DNA of 64,000 bases from assembly GCF_900156395.1 (NCBI RefSeq), contig NZ_FTNL01000001.1, forward strand, positions 145,995 to 209,994, read 5' to 3'. The position numbers and the translations under genes were made by a program. The notes under the pieces were generated by a model. It was not told where the DNA came from, ran no database searches, and was given only the letters and a program-made list of their open reading frames with translations. This DNA comes from Fluoribacter gormanii (GTDB lineage Bacteria > Pseudomonadota > Gammaproteobacteria > Legionellales > Legionellaceae). Shown piece by piece: positions 1-8,978 of this stretch; position 1 is the stretch's first letter, and each line of letters starts with the position of its first letter.

Positions 1-42
1 AGGATTTACTTCAGGCACAGGATTTACTTCAGGCACAGGATT
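1..42 (-). repeat. Tandem 18-bp coding repeat in fimV
   Basis: Two exact copies of an 18-bp unit (aggatttacttcaggcac) at 1-18 and 19-36, with a diverged third copy from 37. Translated on the minus strand they encode a Pro-Val-Pro-Glu-Val-Asn hexapeptide. The array is cut by the window edge, so the copy number is unknown. Confidence 0.8.
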
Positions 43-1485
43 TATTTTAGGCTCTGGTTTTATTTCCTGTAGTGGTTCTTTCATAATAAGCCTCTCATCT
101 GAACCAATAATGGACTGAATTGAATCTGAGTAAGGTGTTGTTGGAGCATTGCTCTTCACTGTAGGCGATCCTTTCTTTCCTTGCGCACGCCATTTAAAAT
201 AATAATATGCAATAACACCACTCGCCCCACCAGCAACGAGCAGTAACAGGAATAAAATCCAAAACTCATATGATTGATCAGAATCATTTTTGGAGTTAGC
301 TTGCCCTGCAATTGCTATCCGTTCTTTCATCATCGTTTGAATTTGATTACGGATTAATTGAAGTTCCTGATCGCGTATATCCAATTGCTTTTGCAATTTT
401 TTATTTTGTGTTTGTAATAAACTTAGCTGTTCTGTTAATAGTGCATTAGACTCTCGCAATGAATCTACTGCAGCAGTTGTAATTGATATTTCAGCCTTAA
501 GTGTCCTATTTTGCTCTGGACTTATTTGTTTTTGAGTCTCCAGCGACGGAATTGGACTTGGCAGAGTAAATCGCGACAACGTTTGATTCGGTACTAAAGT
601 CGAAACATCAGAAAATTTTGGCACAGGAGGTATTTGTGAGTACTCAACAGAGTCAGCACTGGATGCTTGACCTGTTATATAGGGCGGTGCTATTACATGA
701 TTAATTGATGTTTTTTCGTTCCATGCTTTATCATGAGCCATTACTTCAACTGTAGCCAAGTCAGCAGGAACCGCCTGAAAATCTTTATAAGAAGGAATAT
801 TAAGGCGAATACCAGTTTTCAATCCATTTAAATTTCCATTAATAAATGCTTCAGGATTCGCTCCCACAATTGCAAGAACAATTTGTGGTAAAATTGCTTC
901 AGAAGTTTTATATCTTTGTGCAATTTGCCATACATTTTCATTAAATACCGTCGGACCATAAACTGCATTTTTCTTTTGCTCAGCATGATTCACTTTATGA
1001 TATATTTTATTCGAGCCTGTGGTATTTTGATGATAATTGGTAAATTTTCTCTGATATGTTAAACCGCTTTGTGCCGTTGTATTGGCTAATTTATAGCCTG
1101 GAGGATCTAACAATACGGTATAAACTTTATAGATTTGCCCTTTAGGCCAGATCAAATCAACAATAAGTTGCACATAAGGGTCCGTCATTCGTTCTGTGGA
1201 GTGAACTTCCACAACAAATTTTCCCTGTTTATTTTTTCTAATATCAAAAAAAAGAGAACTAACTTCTTCAGAGTGCTCAATACCTAAACTTTGATAACTC
1301 TGTAGATCAGCAAGCCCGACTTTAATACCAGACAAAGAAATATCGTGTACATCGAGTAATTCAATTTCAGCAAGAAAAGGCTGATCTAAAGCTGATTCTA
1401 CTTTCATTTCACCTAAACCTAGAGTGAAGGCACTCATTGGCAAAGTAAGTGAAAATAGCGATGAGAATAAAACAGTTTTTTTCAA
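1..1485 (-). CDS. fimV: FimV-like LysM inner-membrane protein (C-terminus outside window)
   Basis: N-terminal half of a FimV/FimV-like polar assembly protein, which in type IV pilus and polar-organisation systems binds peptidoglycan and recruits partners at the pole. The minus-strand frame is open from position 1485 to the window edge. It starts with TTG (1485-1483) preceded by a GGAG ribosome site. A signal peptide (LKKTVLFSSLFSLTLPMSAF) leads into the conserved FimV N-terminal domain (LGLGEMKVESALDQPFLAEI). A LysM-like stretch follows around residues 175-225, then a Pro/Ser linker, a coiled coil (about residues 320-390) and one membrane segment (WILFLLLLVAGGASGVIAYYY, near position 200-260). 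The visible C-terminal end begins a run of VNPVPE hexapeptides. The acidic TPR tail typical of FimV would lie beyond the edge. Confident on family; function in this organism is inferred. Confidence 0.85.
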   Translation of the reverse strand, partial: MKKTVLFSSLFSLTLPMSAFTLGLGEMKVESALDQPFLAEIELLDVHDISLSGIKVGLADLQSYQSLGIEHSEEVSSLFFDIRKNKQGKFVVEVHSTERMTDPYVQLIVDLIWPKGQIYKVYTVLLDPPGYKLANTTAQSGLTYQRKFTNYHQNTTGSNKIYHKVNHAEQKKNAVYGPTVFNENVWQIAQRYKTSEAILPQIVLAIVGANPEAFINGNLNGLKTGIRLNIPSYKDFQAVPADLATVEVMAHDKAWNEKTSINHVIAPPYITGQASSADSVEYSQIPPVPKFSDVSTLVPNQTLSRFTLPSPIPSLETQKQISPEQNRTLKAEISITTAAVDSLRESNALLTEQLSLLQTQNKKLQKQLDIRDQELQLIRNQIQTMMKERIAIAGQANSKNDSDQSYEFWILFLLLLVAGGASGVIAYYYFKWRAQGKKGSPTVKSNAPTTPYSDSIQSIIGSDERLIMKEPLQEIKPEPKINPVPEVNPVPEVNP

Positions 1486-1798
1486 TCAGAGCTCCATGCC
1501 CTTTAGGTTTGCAGGCAGGAAATTAGTCTTTAAAAAAATTAACATTCTTTACTAATCCATTCAAGTAATCAGCGTTCTCATGAGCACCTCAAATAGAACC
1601 ATTTAATTACAAAATATTCCATTTGACTTATGAAGCTTAATTCTATTAAAAATTCATTATTTAACTAGATAACTGTACTTGCAATGAAGCCAAGAGTCCA
1701 TCGTTATCTCTATAAAATTTCTAACAAAAATGAGCTTCCCATCTCAATAGGAATAATTGATAATAACATGAATTAATATTGAAAATAGGATAAAAATC
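1486..1798. other. Intergenic region, fimV to small membrane gene
   Basis: A 313-bp AT-rich divergent intergenic region that must hold the fimV promoter and the promoter of the 1799 gene. No ORF, RNA gene or strong hairpin is visible. A TTAATATT octamer at 1773-1780 resembles the published Legionella PmrA box (cTTAATatT), but such octamers are expected by chance in DNA this AT-rich. Confidence 0.4.
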
Positions 1799-2062
1799 AT
1801 GGAATTCAGCAAAATAAATCCGCTTGCTTTAGGAATATCTATTAGTGTTTTATCAGCACTCGCTTCTTTTTTTATGGGCTTGGCGGCATTTGTTTTTTAT
1901 ACTGGAAAACCTTTTGTCGCCATGGTTGGAAGTATATATCTTTCATATACCCCCTCCTTGGCTAATGCCGGCCTTGGTGCGGCCATCGTACTTATGAACA
2001 CTTTTGTTAGTAGTTATATTGCTGCCTGGGTATACAACTTTCTGCTTGATTATATTAGATAA
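1799..2062 (+). CDS. Small two-helix membrane protein, holin-like family (paralog 1)
   Basis: An 87-residue hydrophobic protein of the small family often labelled bacteriophage holin in Legionella and Coxiella genomes. The pattern is a short polar start (MEFSKINPLALG), a first membrane helix (about residues 12-34), a short loop (GKPFVAMVGSIYLSY) and a second helix (about 52-80) ending in AAWVYNFLLDYIR. It is clearly paralogous to the 86-residue protein at 4064, which shares F-x-K-I-x-P-x-A-L-G near the start, FFMGL, GKPF and AW-x-YN near the end. Its 3' end overlaps the convergent 2055-3857 gene by 8 bp. Nothing in the sequence shows phage origin, and no endolysin is nearby. The holin label is a family name, not evidence of lysis. 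The cellular role is unknown. Confidence 0.75.
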   Translation: MEFSKINPLALGISISVLSALASFFMGLAAFVFYTGKPFVAMVGSIYLSYTPSLANAGLGAAIVLMNTFVSSYIAAWVYNFLLDYIR

Positions 2063-3857
2063 GAGTTGGCTCCTGAGTATAATCTTGCATCCCATGATAA
2101 TGGGATGCAGTGTAACAGTCCTCAATAGAAATAAAATCAAACCAACAGGTTTGAAGTAACATCAAAGTTTTGTATCCCACTTCAACATTAGTTTCAATCA
2201 ATTGATCTATAAGTAACTCTAATTGTTCATGCTGATGCAATGCTTGTTTTGATTTCGGCTTTTCCTTGCACATTTTTGCAAACATAGCCTGGAACCTTTC
2301 TTCAACCATTTTAGGTACTGTCGAATTCCCATCAAAAATACGATGATCCGCACTGATTGATACAGGCAACATATCCTTAGGCACAAATGACTGAGTTTCA
2401 TGTTGCCAAACGGGTTTTCGGTCAACTTCCATTATTGTAAATCGCATGGACTCGGTTTTGCGAAGAGGCGCCATAGATTGGGTATAGCCAAAAACACCAA
2501 TATTACTTAACGAAATGTATGGTGTTCCTGCTAGGGGATATGGATAAGTGTTGTACGCATATTCATAAACCATATCTTTCATAAGTTGCTGTATACGTGG
2601 ATTTGTTTTTTCCAATTGTTCACGTTTTTTAAAGCAATAAACCATCATGCCTACTATAGTTCGAATTTTTGCGGACAACTCATAAAAACTAAGATTATGA
2701 CAATTTTCGAAAACAATAGTGCCAAGATGATCGCCACAACCTGGCAGCAAGACAACGAGTCCGACATAAGCTTCTTTGGTTTGAAAAATTTTCCTAAAAC
2801 TCAAATAATTCCTAAAGGAATCCGATAATGTCATCCAGGAACTAACTGCCTGCAACATCAAAGTAGTCAAGGTCTCTGAGGCAAATTTTTTATTAAAAAA
2901 ATCAAGACATGAAATATCGATACTAAACTGTCCAGTCATGGTTGGATCGCTAGGATTATCCCACTGGGTCATGAGTGCTTTTCGAATTGGAGTCATTTCT
3001 ACTTCTCGATTTGACTCAGTGTAATTGCGAACTCTAGGTAGTAGTTCATCCGCAAATCCCATGAAATTCTTCCAATTTTCACTCGGCTCAAGATTGACTT
3101 TACTGAGCTGCTGGGTATGCTTGTTATTGAGTGATTCCTTAAAATGCATCACTCCATCAACCCCCAATAAGGCACAAACAGAAGACATATATTTATATTG
3201 CATAAAAATATTGCTTATTAACTGTTCTTCCAGATAAGCAATTTTCGGTTTTATTTGCTCAACATCGGGCATGCCAATATCACGATATAAATCTGCTTCG
3301 CATACATGGCGATGCTCATCTTCGAGAATTGTTGTGAATACTTTTGGCGCAACACCATAGCGATGTAAACTTTCAAAAATTTCCTCAATCCATCCCTCAC
3401 CAATAAGATTAAGCAACATAATTGCTACTTTAGGACAACTTTCTTCTCGAATAAAATTACAAATGATTTCAATATGAGGACTATAAGGCGGTGGAGAAGC
3501 ATAAGGAGCACAAAGCATATAAACAATTTTGGTAAATACTAAGCCATGAAATATTTCGTCAAGCAACTGTTGGCGCATACGTTTTCTGTATTCAACAGTA
3601 GACATTTTTGATTCAAATTTAAGCGGAATTTGCACTGCCAATACTTCGAGCTGTGCTAAAAGTGAAAATGTATAAATATAAAAAAGCTTGTCAGATTGAA
3701 GCTCAAAAGGTAAACCATCGCAAAATAACTCATTTATTCTATTTTTAATGAGTTGTTTCTCTTCTACGGTAATCTTGTTCCATCCCTCTAAAATCCATTT
3801 TTCTGCACCCCAAGATGGTCTAAGTAATTCAGTAAGTTCTTCCACGATATTTACCAT
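2055..3857 (-). CDS. Ferritin-like domain fused to E2-type acyltransferase domain
   Basis: A 600-residue two-domain protein. The N-terminal 200 residues have the spacing of a four-helix diiron (ferritin-like) domain: Glu71, then E101-x-x-H104, then Glu154 or Glu158, then E181-x-x-H184 (motifs LLDEIFHG and LEDEHRH). The C-terminal part (about 300-525) resembles the catalytic domain of 2-oxoacid dehydrogenase E2 acyltransferases and ends in ISADHRIFDG, the H-x-x-x-D-G active-site signature (His505, Asp509). No lipoyl or peripheral-subunit-binding domain is present, and no E1 or E3 gene is nearby, so it is unlikely to be part of a normal dehydrogenase complex. It lies alone on the minus strand between two paralogous small membrane proteins. 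I infer an iron-dependent oxidase/oxygenase coupled to acyl transfer; the substrate is unknown. The N-terminal assignment rests on motif spacing only. Confidence 0.75.
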   Translation of the reverse strand: MVNIVEELTELLRPSWGAEKWILEGWNKITVEEKQLIKNRINELFCDGLPFELQSDKLFYIYTFSLLAQLEVLAVQIPLKFESKMSTVEYRKRMRQQLLDEIFHGLVFTKIVYMLCAPYASPPPYSPHIEIICNFIREESCPKVAIMLLNLIGEGWIEEIFESLHRYGVAPKVFTTILEDEHRHVCEADLYRDIGMPDVEQIKPKIAYLEEQLISNIFMQYKYMSSVCALLGVDGVMHFKESLNNKHTQQLSKVNLEPSENWKNFMGFADELLPRVRNYTESNREVEMTPIRKALMTQWDNPSDPTMTGQFSIDISCLDFFNKKFASETLTTLMLQAVSSWMTLSDSFRNYLSFRKIFQTKEAYVGLVVLLPGCGDHLGTIVFENCHNLSFYELSAKIRTIVGMMVYCFKKREQLEKTNPRIQQLMKDMVYEYAYNTYPYPLAGTPYISLSNIGVFGYTQSMAPLRKTESMRFTIMEVDRKPVWQHETQSFVPKDMLPVSISADHRIFDGNSTVPKMVEERFQAMFAKMCKEKPKSKQALHQHEQLELLIDQLIETNVEVGYKTLMLLQTCWFDFISIEDCYTASHYHGMQDYTQEPTLI

Positions 3858-4063
3858 AAAATCAAAGATTTTTCAGTATAGACATAGCAAGCGTATGAGT
3901 CAATCATGCTCTGTAGCATACATTCAGCTATTTATCACCCTTTTCTAAAGAATAAAATATGTGTGGTTTTTAAATTTATCTTGCATGAAAACTAGATACT
4001 TCCCATAACCATTATAATAATTAATAATGGAGTAAATTATTATGAAAGTAATAGGTAACTATC

Positions 4064-4324
4064 ATGAAATTCGGCAAAATAGATCCGATTGCTTTGGGAG
4101 TATCTCTTGGCGCTCTATCAGGAATATCCACATTCTTCATGGGGTTGATGGTTTTAATTTTTAATAAAGGGAAACCCTTTGCTGGAGTGATGGGAACAAT
4201 CTACATGACCTATGATCTTTCTTTACTCCAATGTGTACTTGCTGGAGTCGGAGTATTTGTTAGTACCTTCATTACCAGCTTTCTCATCGCCTGGCTCTAC
4301 AATATTTTAAGTAAACAGGTTTAA
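4064..4324 (+). CDS. Small two-helix membrane protein, holin-like family (paralog 2)
   Basis: An 86-residue hydrophobic protein and the paralog of the product at 1799. The order is the same: polar start (MKFGKIDPIALGVSLG), first membrane helix (about 12-34), loop with GKPFAGVMGTIYMTYD, second helix (about 53-80) ending LIAWLYNILSKQV. The two differ mainly at hydrophobic positions, as expected for an old duplication. It follows the divergent ferritin-like/E2 fusion gene (start 3857) with a 206-bp gap that must contain both promoters. Start ATG 4064 is supported by homology to the paralog; the ribosome site is weak. Function unknown. A homo-oligomeric pore is possible by the family name, but nothing here proves it. 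Confidence 0.75.
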   Translation: MKFGKIDPIALGVSLGALSGISTFFMGLMVLIFNKGKPFAGVMGTIYMTYDLSLLQCVLAGVGVFVSTFITSFLIAWLYNILSKQV

Positions 4325-4501
4325 GCCTCTAGTACAGTCTATGATTATAGGCATTGATGCGAACTGGCTTGAATTAAAATTCAATGACCCGTTTGGGGAT
4401 AACCTAAAATTCTGGATAATTACTTTAGATCCCATTAATTCTATTGCATTAGCCCAACCTCTAATTCATAATTTATTACCTTGCTTTTCATACGGGTAAC
4501 T

Positions 4502-5353
4502 ATGTCAGCATCATTGATTGATGGAAAGGTTGTCGCTTCTCTTCGTCGAGAAGAATTAAAACACCATGTGCATGATTATGTACAAATAAATCATCGCGCA
4601 CCAGGTCTTGCTGTCGTTCTTATTGGCAATGATCCTGCTTCTACTGTCTACGTAGCCAATAAACGTAAAGCGTGTGCCGAGGTGGGTATTACCTCACATT
4701 CCTTTGATCTACCTGAAATAACAACACAGACAGAGTTAATCAAGCTGATTGATGATTTAAATAGTTCCGATCAAATTGATGGGATTCTTATCCAATTGCC
4801 ATTACCCAAGCATATTAATGAACGTGTCATTATTGAGCATATCAAACCGGAAAAAGATGTTGATGGCTTCCATCCTTATAATTTGGGACGACTTGCCCAG
4901 CGTAACCCATTATTACGTCCGTGTACTCCTCTTGGCATAATGAATTTATTAAAACATTATCATCTTGAAGTCAAAAGGAAACATGCTCTCGTTATTGGTG
5001 CATCAAATATTGTCGGTCGACCTATGAGTTTAGAATTGCTCCTTGCTGGTGCAACAGTAACTATCGCTCATAAATTCACTCAACAATTAGAAAAATTTGT
5101 ACGCACCGCTGATATTGTCATTATAGCTACAGGAAAAATGGATGTTGTTGATTGTGAATGGCTTAGTAAGGAACAGATCGTTATTGATGTAGGCATCCAT
5201 CGATTAGCAGATGGCAGCATTCGAGGTGATATTGATTTTAAAAATGCAGTAGACAAAGTCTCATGGCTTACCCCTGTACCTGGTGGTGTAGGACCAATGA
5301 CTATAGTCACTTTGCTCGAGAATACACTAAAAGCGGCCATATTAGCGAATTAA
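4502..5353 (+). CDS. folD: Bifunctional methylenetetrahydrofolate dehydrogenase/cyclohydrolase FolD
   Basis: FolD interconverts 5,10-methylene-THF, 5,10-methenyl-THF and 10-formyl-THF using NADP, feeding purine and formyl-Met synthesis in the cytosol. The protein carries the family landmarks: YVANKRKAC with Tyr50 and Lys54 (the E. coli catalytic numbers), the ILIQLPLP block, KDVDGFHP and the NADP-binding [11 protein letters not shown], ending with [12 protein letters not shown] chose ATG 4502 (MSASLIDGK, 283 residues) over an upstream in-frame TTG at 4481. It reproduces the E. coli residue numbering and removes a seven-residue extension not seen in the family. It is monocistronic, and a weak GAGT...ACTC palindrome follows near 5408-5432. 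Confidence 0.95.
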   Translation: MSASLIDGKVVASLRREELKHHVHDYVQINHRAPGLAVVLIGNDPASTVYVANKRKACAEVGITSHSFDLPEITTQTELIKLIDDLNSSDQIDGILIQLPLPKHINERVIIEHIKPEKDVDGFHPYNLGRLAQRNPLLRPCTPLGIMNLLKHYHLEVKRKHALVIGASNIVGRPMSLELLLAGATVTIAHKFTQQLEKFVRTADIVIIATGKMDVVDCEWLSKEQIVIDVGIHRLADGSIRGDIDFKNAVDKVSWLTPVPGGVGPMTIVTLLENTLKAAILAN

Positions 5354-5433
5354 CAGGCCAATTACTAAAGCGATAAGTGGCTATTGCCTTTTTCCTAAGC
5401 GACTATTGAGTGTTATCTTTTAAAGATACTCAG

Positions 5434-5631
5434 TTACTTATCTAAAATATCCCAATCAAAATCACCGCTCAACTCATCAAAATCATCTTTAAATTCCTCT
5501 TTTAGACGTTTACGCTCAAGCTTTTCCTCAAGCATACGTCTAACGTTCTTCCGATGAGCTGTAGATTCGATATCATCATCGTAATTATAATCAGAGAATG
5601 ATTGGTCATCATAATCTTCTTGAAGATCCAT
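5434..5631 (-). CDS. Small highly charged protein, PA3496-like
   Basis: A 65-residue protein with no membrane segment. It has an acidic N-terminus (DLQEDYDDQSFSDYNYDDD), a central basic/coiled segment (HRKNVRRMLEEKLERKRLKEE) and an acidic tail (DDFDELSGDFDWDILDK). The RRxLEExLERKRLKEEF pattern matches the small gammaproteobacterial family represented by P. aeruginosa PA3496, annotated by others as a putative envelope integrity protein. I assign it by recollection of that pattern, not by a search. A strong ribosome site (AAAGGGGAAAG) precedes ATG 5631. It is divergent from rlmJ, whose start lies 68 bp away. Biochemical function unknown. Confidence 0.7.
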   Translation of the reverse strand: MDLQEDYDDQSFSDYNYDDDIESTAHRKNVRRMLEEKLERKRLKEEFKDDFDELSGDFDWDILDK

Positions 5632-5699
5632 TGCTTTCCCCTTTTATACTCTCTTAAAAAGAGTATAGTAGACAATTATAAAAATGTTTTAGGAACAAC

Positions 5700-6530
5700 A
5701 TGCTCAGTTATCAACACGGATATCATGCAGGTAATTTTGCGGATGTCATCAAACATATTGCTTTAACCCATCTTCTGAATTACTTAACGCGTAAAGACAA
5801 AGCCCTCTTTTATCTTGAGACCCATTCAGGAAAAGGTTTATATGACTTAAAAAATAAACAAGCTGAAAAAACCCAGGAATACAAACAAGGCATTCAACTG
5901 ATTTGGCCAGACAGAAACACCCTACCCCCTGTTTTTCAAAACTACTTTCAGTTGATTAACCAACTCAATTCTACTAATTCATTAAGATATTATCCCGGCT
6001 CTCCGTTTCTCGCGATCAACACGCTACGAATGCAGGACAGAATGTATTTTTGTGAGCTTCATCCTAGAGAATTTGAAGCACTAAGCCAGCTTCAACGTAT
6101 GAATAAAAAAGTACATTTCAGCAATAGTGACGGTATTGCAGCGATGAAAGCCCTAGTTCCACCACCAGAAAAAAGAGGATTGATATTTATTGATCCTTCA
6201 TTTGAAATAAAAGAAGAATATAGAGAAATTCCTCTTGCAATCAAACATGCTTATTCTCGTTTTGCTACGGGTGTATTTTGTCTTTGGTATCCGCTGGTCG
6301 ATAAAAAATTAACTGATAAACTTAATAGAGGTATGAAAGAAATCAGTGCTAAAGCGTTACGTATCGAATTTAATCTAACATCTACAGCAATGGAAGGAAT
6401 GTCAGGTTGTGGCCTATGGATAATTAATCCCCCATTTACTTTAGCAGAGGAAATGAAAACTGTATTAAATACCCTTAAAACTCATTTTAATCCAGGTAGT
6501 TCCTCTTACATTATTGAGGCTTATTCATGA
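5700..6530 (+). CDS. rlmJ: 23S rRNA (adenine2030-N6)-methyltransferase RlmJ
   Basis: RlmJ methylates A2030 of 23S rRNA with S-adenosylmethionine before ribosome assembly is complete. The 276-residue length and the N-terminus ([19 protein letters not shown]) are typical of the family, and [13 protein letters not shown] supplies the SAM-binding region near residues 38-50. The catalytic motif, DPPY in E. coli, appears here as DPSF at residues 165-168 ([11 protein letters not shown]). The Asp and the aromatic residue are kept, but Ser replaces the second Pro. It overlaps gloB by 4 bp (ATGA), so the two genes are translationally coupled in an operon. Confidence 0.93.
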   Translation: MLSYQHGYHAGNFADVIKHIALTHLLNYLTRKDKALFYLETHSGKGLYDLKNKQAEKTQEYKQGIQLIWPDRNTLPPVFQNYFQLINQLNSTNSLRYYPGSPFLAINTLRMQDRMYFCELHPREFEALSQLQRMNKKVHFSNSDGIAAMKALVPPPEKRGLIFIDPSFEIKEEYREIPLAIKHAYSRFATGVFCLWYPLVDKKLTDKLNRGMKEISAKALRIEFNLTSTAMEGMSGCGLWIINPPFTLAEEMKTVLNTLKTHFNPGSSSYIIEAYS

Positions 6531-7291
6531 CTATTTACCCTATTCCTGCTTTTTCAGATAACTACATTTGGGCAATTATTGATAAAGTCGCTGGAGCATT
6601 TGATTGTGTCGATCCTGGTGATGCAGAACCAGTAGTGCAATTTGCTCGTACAAACCAACTGAGCTTGCGTTCTATCTTATTAACACATCATCATCAAGAT
6701 CATATTGGAGGAGTGAATCAATTACTTAAAACCTATCACTCATGTACTGTTTATGGTCCAAGTGATCCTCGCATCCCTCATGTAAACAATACGATGCAAG
6801 AACATCAATCGATTCACGTTGGAAAATGCATTTTCAAAATTTTATTCAATCCAGGCCATACCTCAAGTCATATTAGTTATTATGAACCTCAAAACGAACT
6901 ATTATTTTGTGGCGATACTCTTTTTTCTGCGGGTTGTGGGCGTGTTCTTGACGGGACAATAGAACAATTGCATCAATCGTTGCATCTTTTCAAAACATTA
7001 CCTCCCACCACAAAAATATTTTGTGCCCATGAGTACACAGAACAAAACTTGCGCTTCGCGCAAACAGTGGAACCCAATAATCCAGTTATTGAACAATACC
7101 TAAACAAAATTCATAGCTCACCCCGAACTTGCACACTTCCATCGACTCTGGAACTCGAATTATTAATTAATCCTTTTTTACGCACCGATAAACCCGAAGT
7201 ACAAAGATATGCATTAACACATGGAGCAACATCAAATAATTCATTAGAAGTATTTAGGGTGTTAAGAGAAGAAAAGAACTCATTTAAATAA
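6527..7291 (+). CDS. gloB: Hydroxyacylglutathione hydrolase (glyoxalase II)
   Basis: Cytosolic glyoxalase II hydrolyses S-D-lactoylglutathione to D-lactate and glutathione, the second step of methylglyoxal detoxification. The 254-residue metallo-beta-lactamase-fold protein shows the binuclear metal motif [10 protein letters not shown] (His54, His56, Asp58, His59). It also has the second-shell metal ligands in NPGHTSSH and [13 protein letters not shown], and [11 protein letters not shown] typical of the glyoxalase II branch. It starts inside the end of rlmJ (ATGA overlap). A palindrome with ACCAA/TTGGT core arms lies at 7295-7325 just after the stop, but has no T-run. Confidence 0.95.
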   Translation: MTIYPIPAFSDNYIWAIIDKVAGAFDCVDPGDAEPVVQFARTNQLSLRSILLTHHHQDHIGGVNQLLKTYHSCTVYGPSDPRIPHVNNTMQEHQSIHVGKCIFKILFNPGHTSSHISYYEPQNELLFCGDTLFSAGCGRVLDGTIEQLHQSLHLFKTLPPTTKIFCAHEYTEQNLRFAQTVEPNNPVIEQYLNKIHSSPRTCTLPSTLELELLINPFLRTDKPEVQRYALTHGATSNNSLEVFRVLREEKNSFK

Positions 7292-7406
7292 TTGCTCATT
7301 TAGAACCAATTTTGGTCCATATGAGACAATCAAATACAATGAGGGTTTAATCCTATAACTAATTTTAGTAAACTCAGAAGCCAGTAATGTTCATAGGTAA
7401 TTACCA

Positions 7407-8843
7407 TTGAAATTTAAGTTTTTCAAAATAAAAGTTTTTTTATTCTGTATACTCATTTTTTTTGGCATTACTAATGATACGTTAACATATGCAGCTACTG
7501 ACTCATGGGAGGTATTACGCACTCAGTTCGCCTTAAATCATGAAACATCACGCCCCGAAGTACAGGAACAAATCCGCTGGTTTATAGCTCATCCAGGCTT
7601 TCTTAATAAAGTATCCCGTCAATCTGAACCCTATCTTTATCACATCATTTATGAAGTAAAAAAAAGAAATCTCCCTGGGGAGTTAGCCCTGTTACCTATG
7701 ATTGAAAGTGCTTATGACCCCTTTGCTTATTCTGTAGCTGGTGCCGCAGGATTATGGCAATTAATGCCACAAACAGGTGCGGGTTTAGGATTAAAACAAG
7801 ATTGGTGGTTTGATGCACGACGCAGCATTAGCTCCTCAACAGATGCCGCACTCAACTATCTTCTTTATCTCAATAAATTCTTTAATGGCAATTGGATTCT
7901 CGCCATAGCAGCTTATGATGCGGGGGAAGGAACTATAGATCGAGCAATCAAAGCAACAGGTGGGCGTGCTCAAAGTTTTTGGGATTTGGCTGTTCCAAGA
8001 GAAACTCAGGTTTATGTGCCTCGCCTCCTCGCCTTAGCTGAAATCATTAAAAGTCCATCACAATATAAATTAACATTACCTGAAATACCTTATCTTCCTT
8101 ACTTTGTGGAAGTTAATATTGGAAGTCCAATTGATTTAAACCATGCTGCAAAAATGGCAGGAATCAGTTATAAAGAGTTAATCAAATTAAATCCTGGCTT
8201 TAATCGCTGGACTACAGCTCCCGATAAACCTATTAAATTACTTATTCCTGCTGAAAAAGTACATCAATTTAACTTGAATCTCGCTAACTTACCCGCAGAA
8301 AAGCGTGTTAGCTGGGAAAAGCACATCGTACAACCCGGCGACAACTTGGATAGTATTGCTGTTAGATATCACACGACGGTGAATTTAATAAAACAGCTAA
8401 ATCAACTCAGAACAAATCATGTTGAACCCAATCAATTCCTTTTGATTCCAAGCACCAGAAACACTCCTGTTGTTGTTAAAAAGGAACCGGCTCCATCTGC
8501 CCTAACCTTTGGACATCAAATAGTTGTACCACAAAATAAACGTGTTATTCATATTGTACAAGAGAATGAGACATATCAGACGCTGGTAAGAACTTATAAC
8601 GTCAGTGCTAAAGACATCCAGATATGGAATAAATTAGCAAGCAATCAACAGTTACACAAAGGTCAGCAACTCGTAATCTGGAAAAAGGTAATTCAACCCA
8701 TTCAGTATGTAGTAAAACAAGGTGACAGCCTCAGTGCTATAGCCCAACAACATAAAACCAAGATAGAACGCATCATTGAATTAAACCCTGGCCTTAAGCG
8801 GAATGAACCTTTATATCGTGGGCAAAAATTATTGGTTGGATAA
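7407..8843 (+). CDS. mltD: Membrane-bound lytic murein transglycosylase D with three LysM domains
   Basis: MltD-type enzymes cleave the MurNAc-GlcNAc bond of peptidoglycan with formation of 1,6-anhydro-MurNAc. The 478-residue protein begins at TTG 7407 with an AGGT element 8 bp upstream. The next in-frame Met is near residue 98, so only this start keeps the export signal (about residues 8-30, ending TYAA). The SLT catalytic domain covers about 85-215, with catalytic Glu100 in LLPMIESAYDP followed by AGLWQLMP. Three LysM peptidoglycan-binding repeats follow at about 306-349, 382-426 and 433-477. No lipobox Cys is placed at the cleavage site, so it is probably exported or anchored rather than a lipoprotein. 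It is monocistronic. Confidence 0.9.
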   Translation: MKFKFFKIKVFLFCILIFFGITNDTLTYAATDSWEVLRTQFALNHETSRPEVQEQIRWFIAHPGFLNKVSRQSEPYLYHIIYEVKKRNLPGELALLPMIESAYDPFAYSVAGAAGLWQLMPQTGAGLGLKQDWWFDARRSISSSTDAALNYLLYLNKFFNGNWILAIAAYDAGEGTIDRAIKATGGRAQSFWDLAVPRETQVYVPRLLALAEIIKSPSQYKLTLPEIPYLPYFVEVNIGSPIDLNHAAKMAGISYKELIKLNPGFNRWTTAPDKPIKLLIPAEKVHQFNLNLANLPAEKRVSWEKHIVQPGDNLDSIAVRYHTTVNLIKQLNQLRTNHVEPNQFLLIPSTRNTPVVVKKEPAPSALTFGHQIVVPQNKRVIHIVQENETYQTLVRTYNVSAKDIQIWNKLASNQQLHKGQQLVIWKKVIQPIQYVVKQGDSLSAIAQQHKTKIERIIELNPGLKRNEPLYRGQKLLVG

Positions 8844-8978
8844 TTAATTTCCTTTTCCAATTTCAAATGAGTTGGCAATGCTTTTAATCAATCACTTTGC
8901 CCAATACCCGCACCAATCGATTTTATAAAATCATAGTGTCCTAATATTAACAATTATTTTTCATTTCTAGTATAAAGC

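Noticed and set aside
1799-2062. Prophage remnant suggested by the holin-like label
   Set aside because: No endolysin, structural or integrase genes nearby, and the paralog pair looks chromosomal; the label is only a family name.
4481-4501. Upstream TTG start for folD
   Set aside because: It adds seven residues absent from the family; ATG 4502 gives E. coli residue numbering (Tyr50, Lys54).
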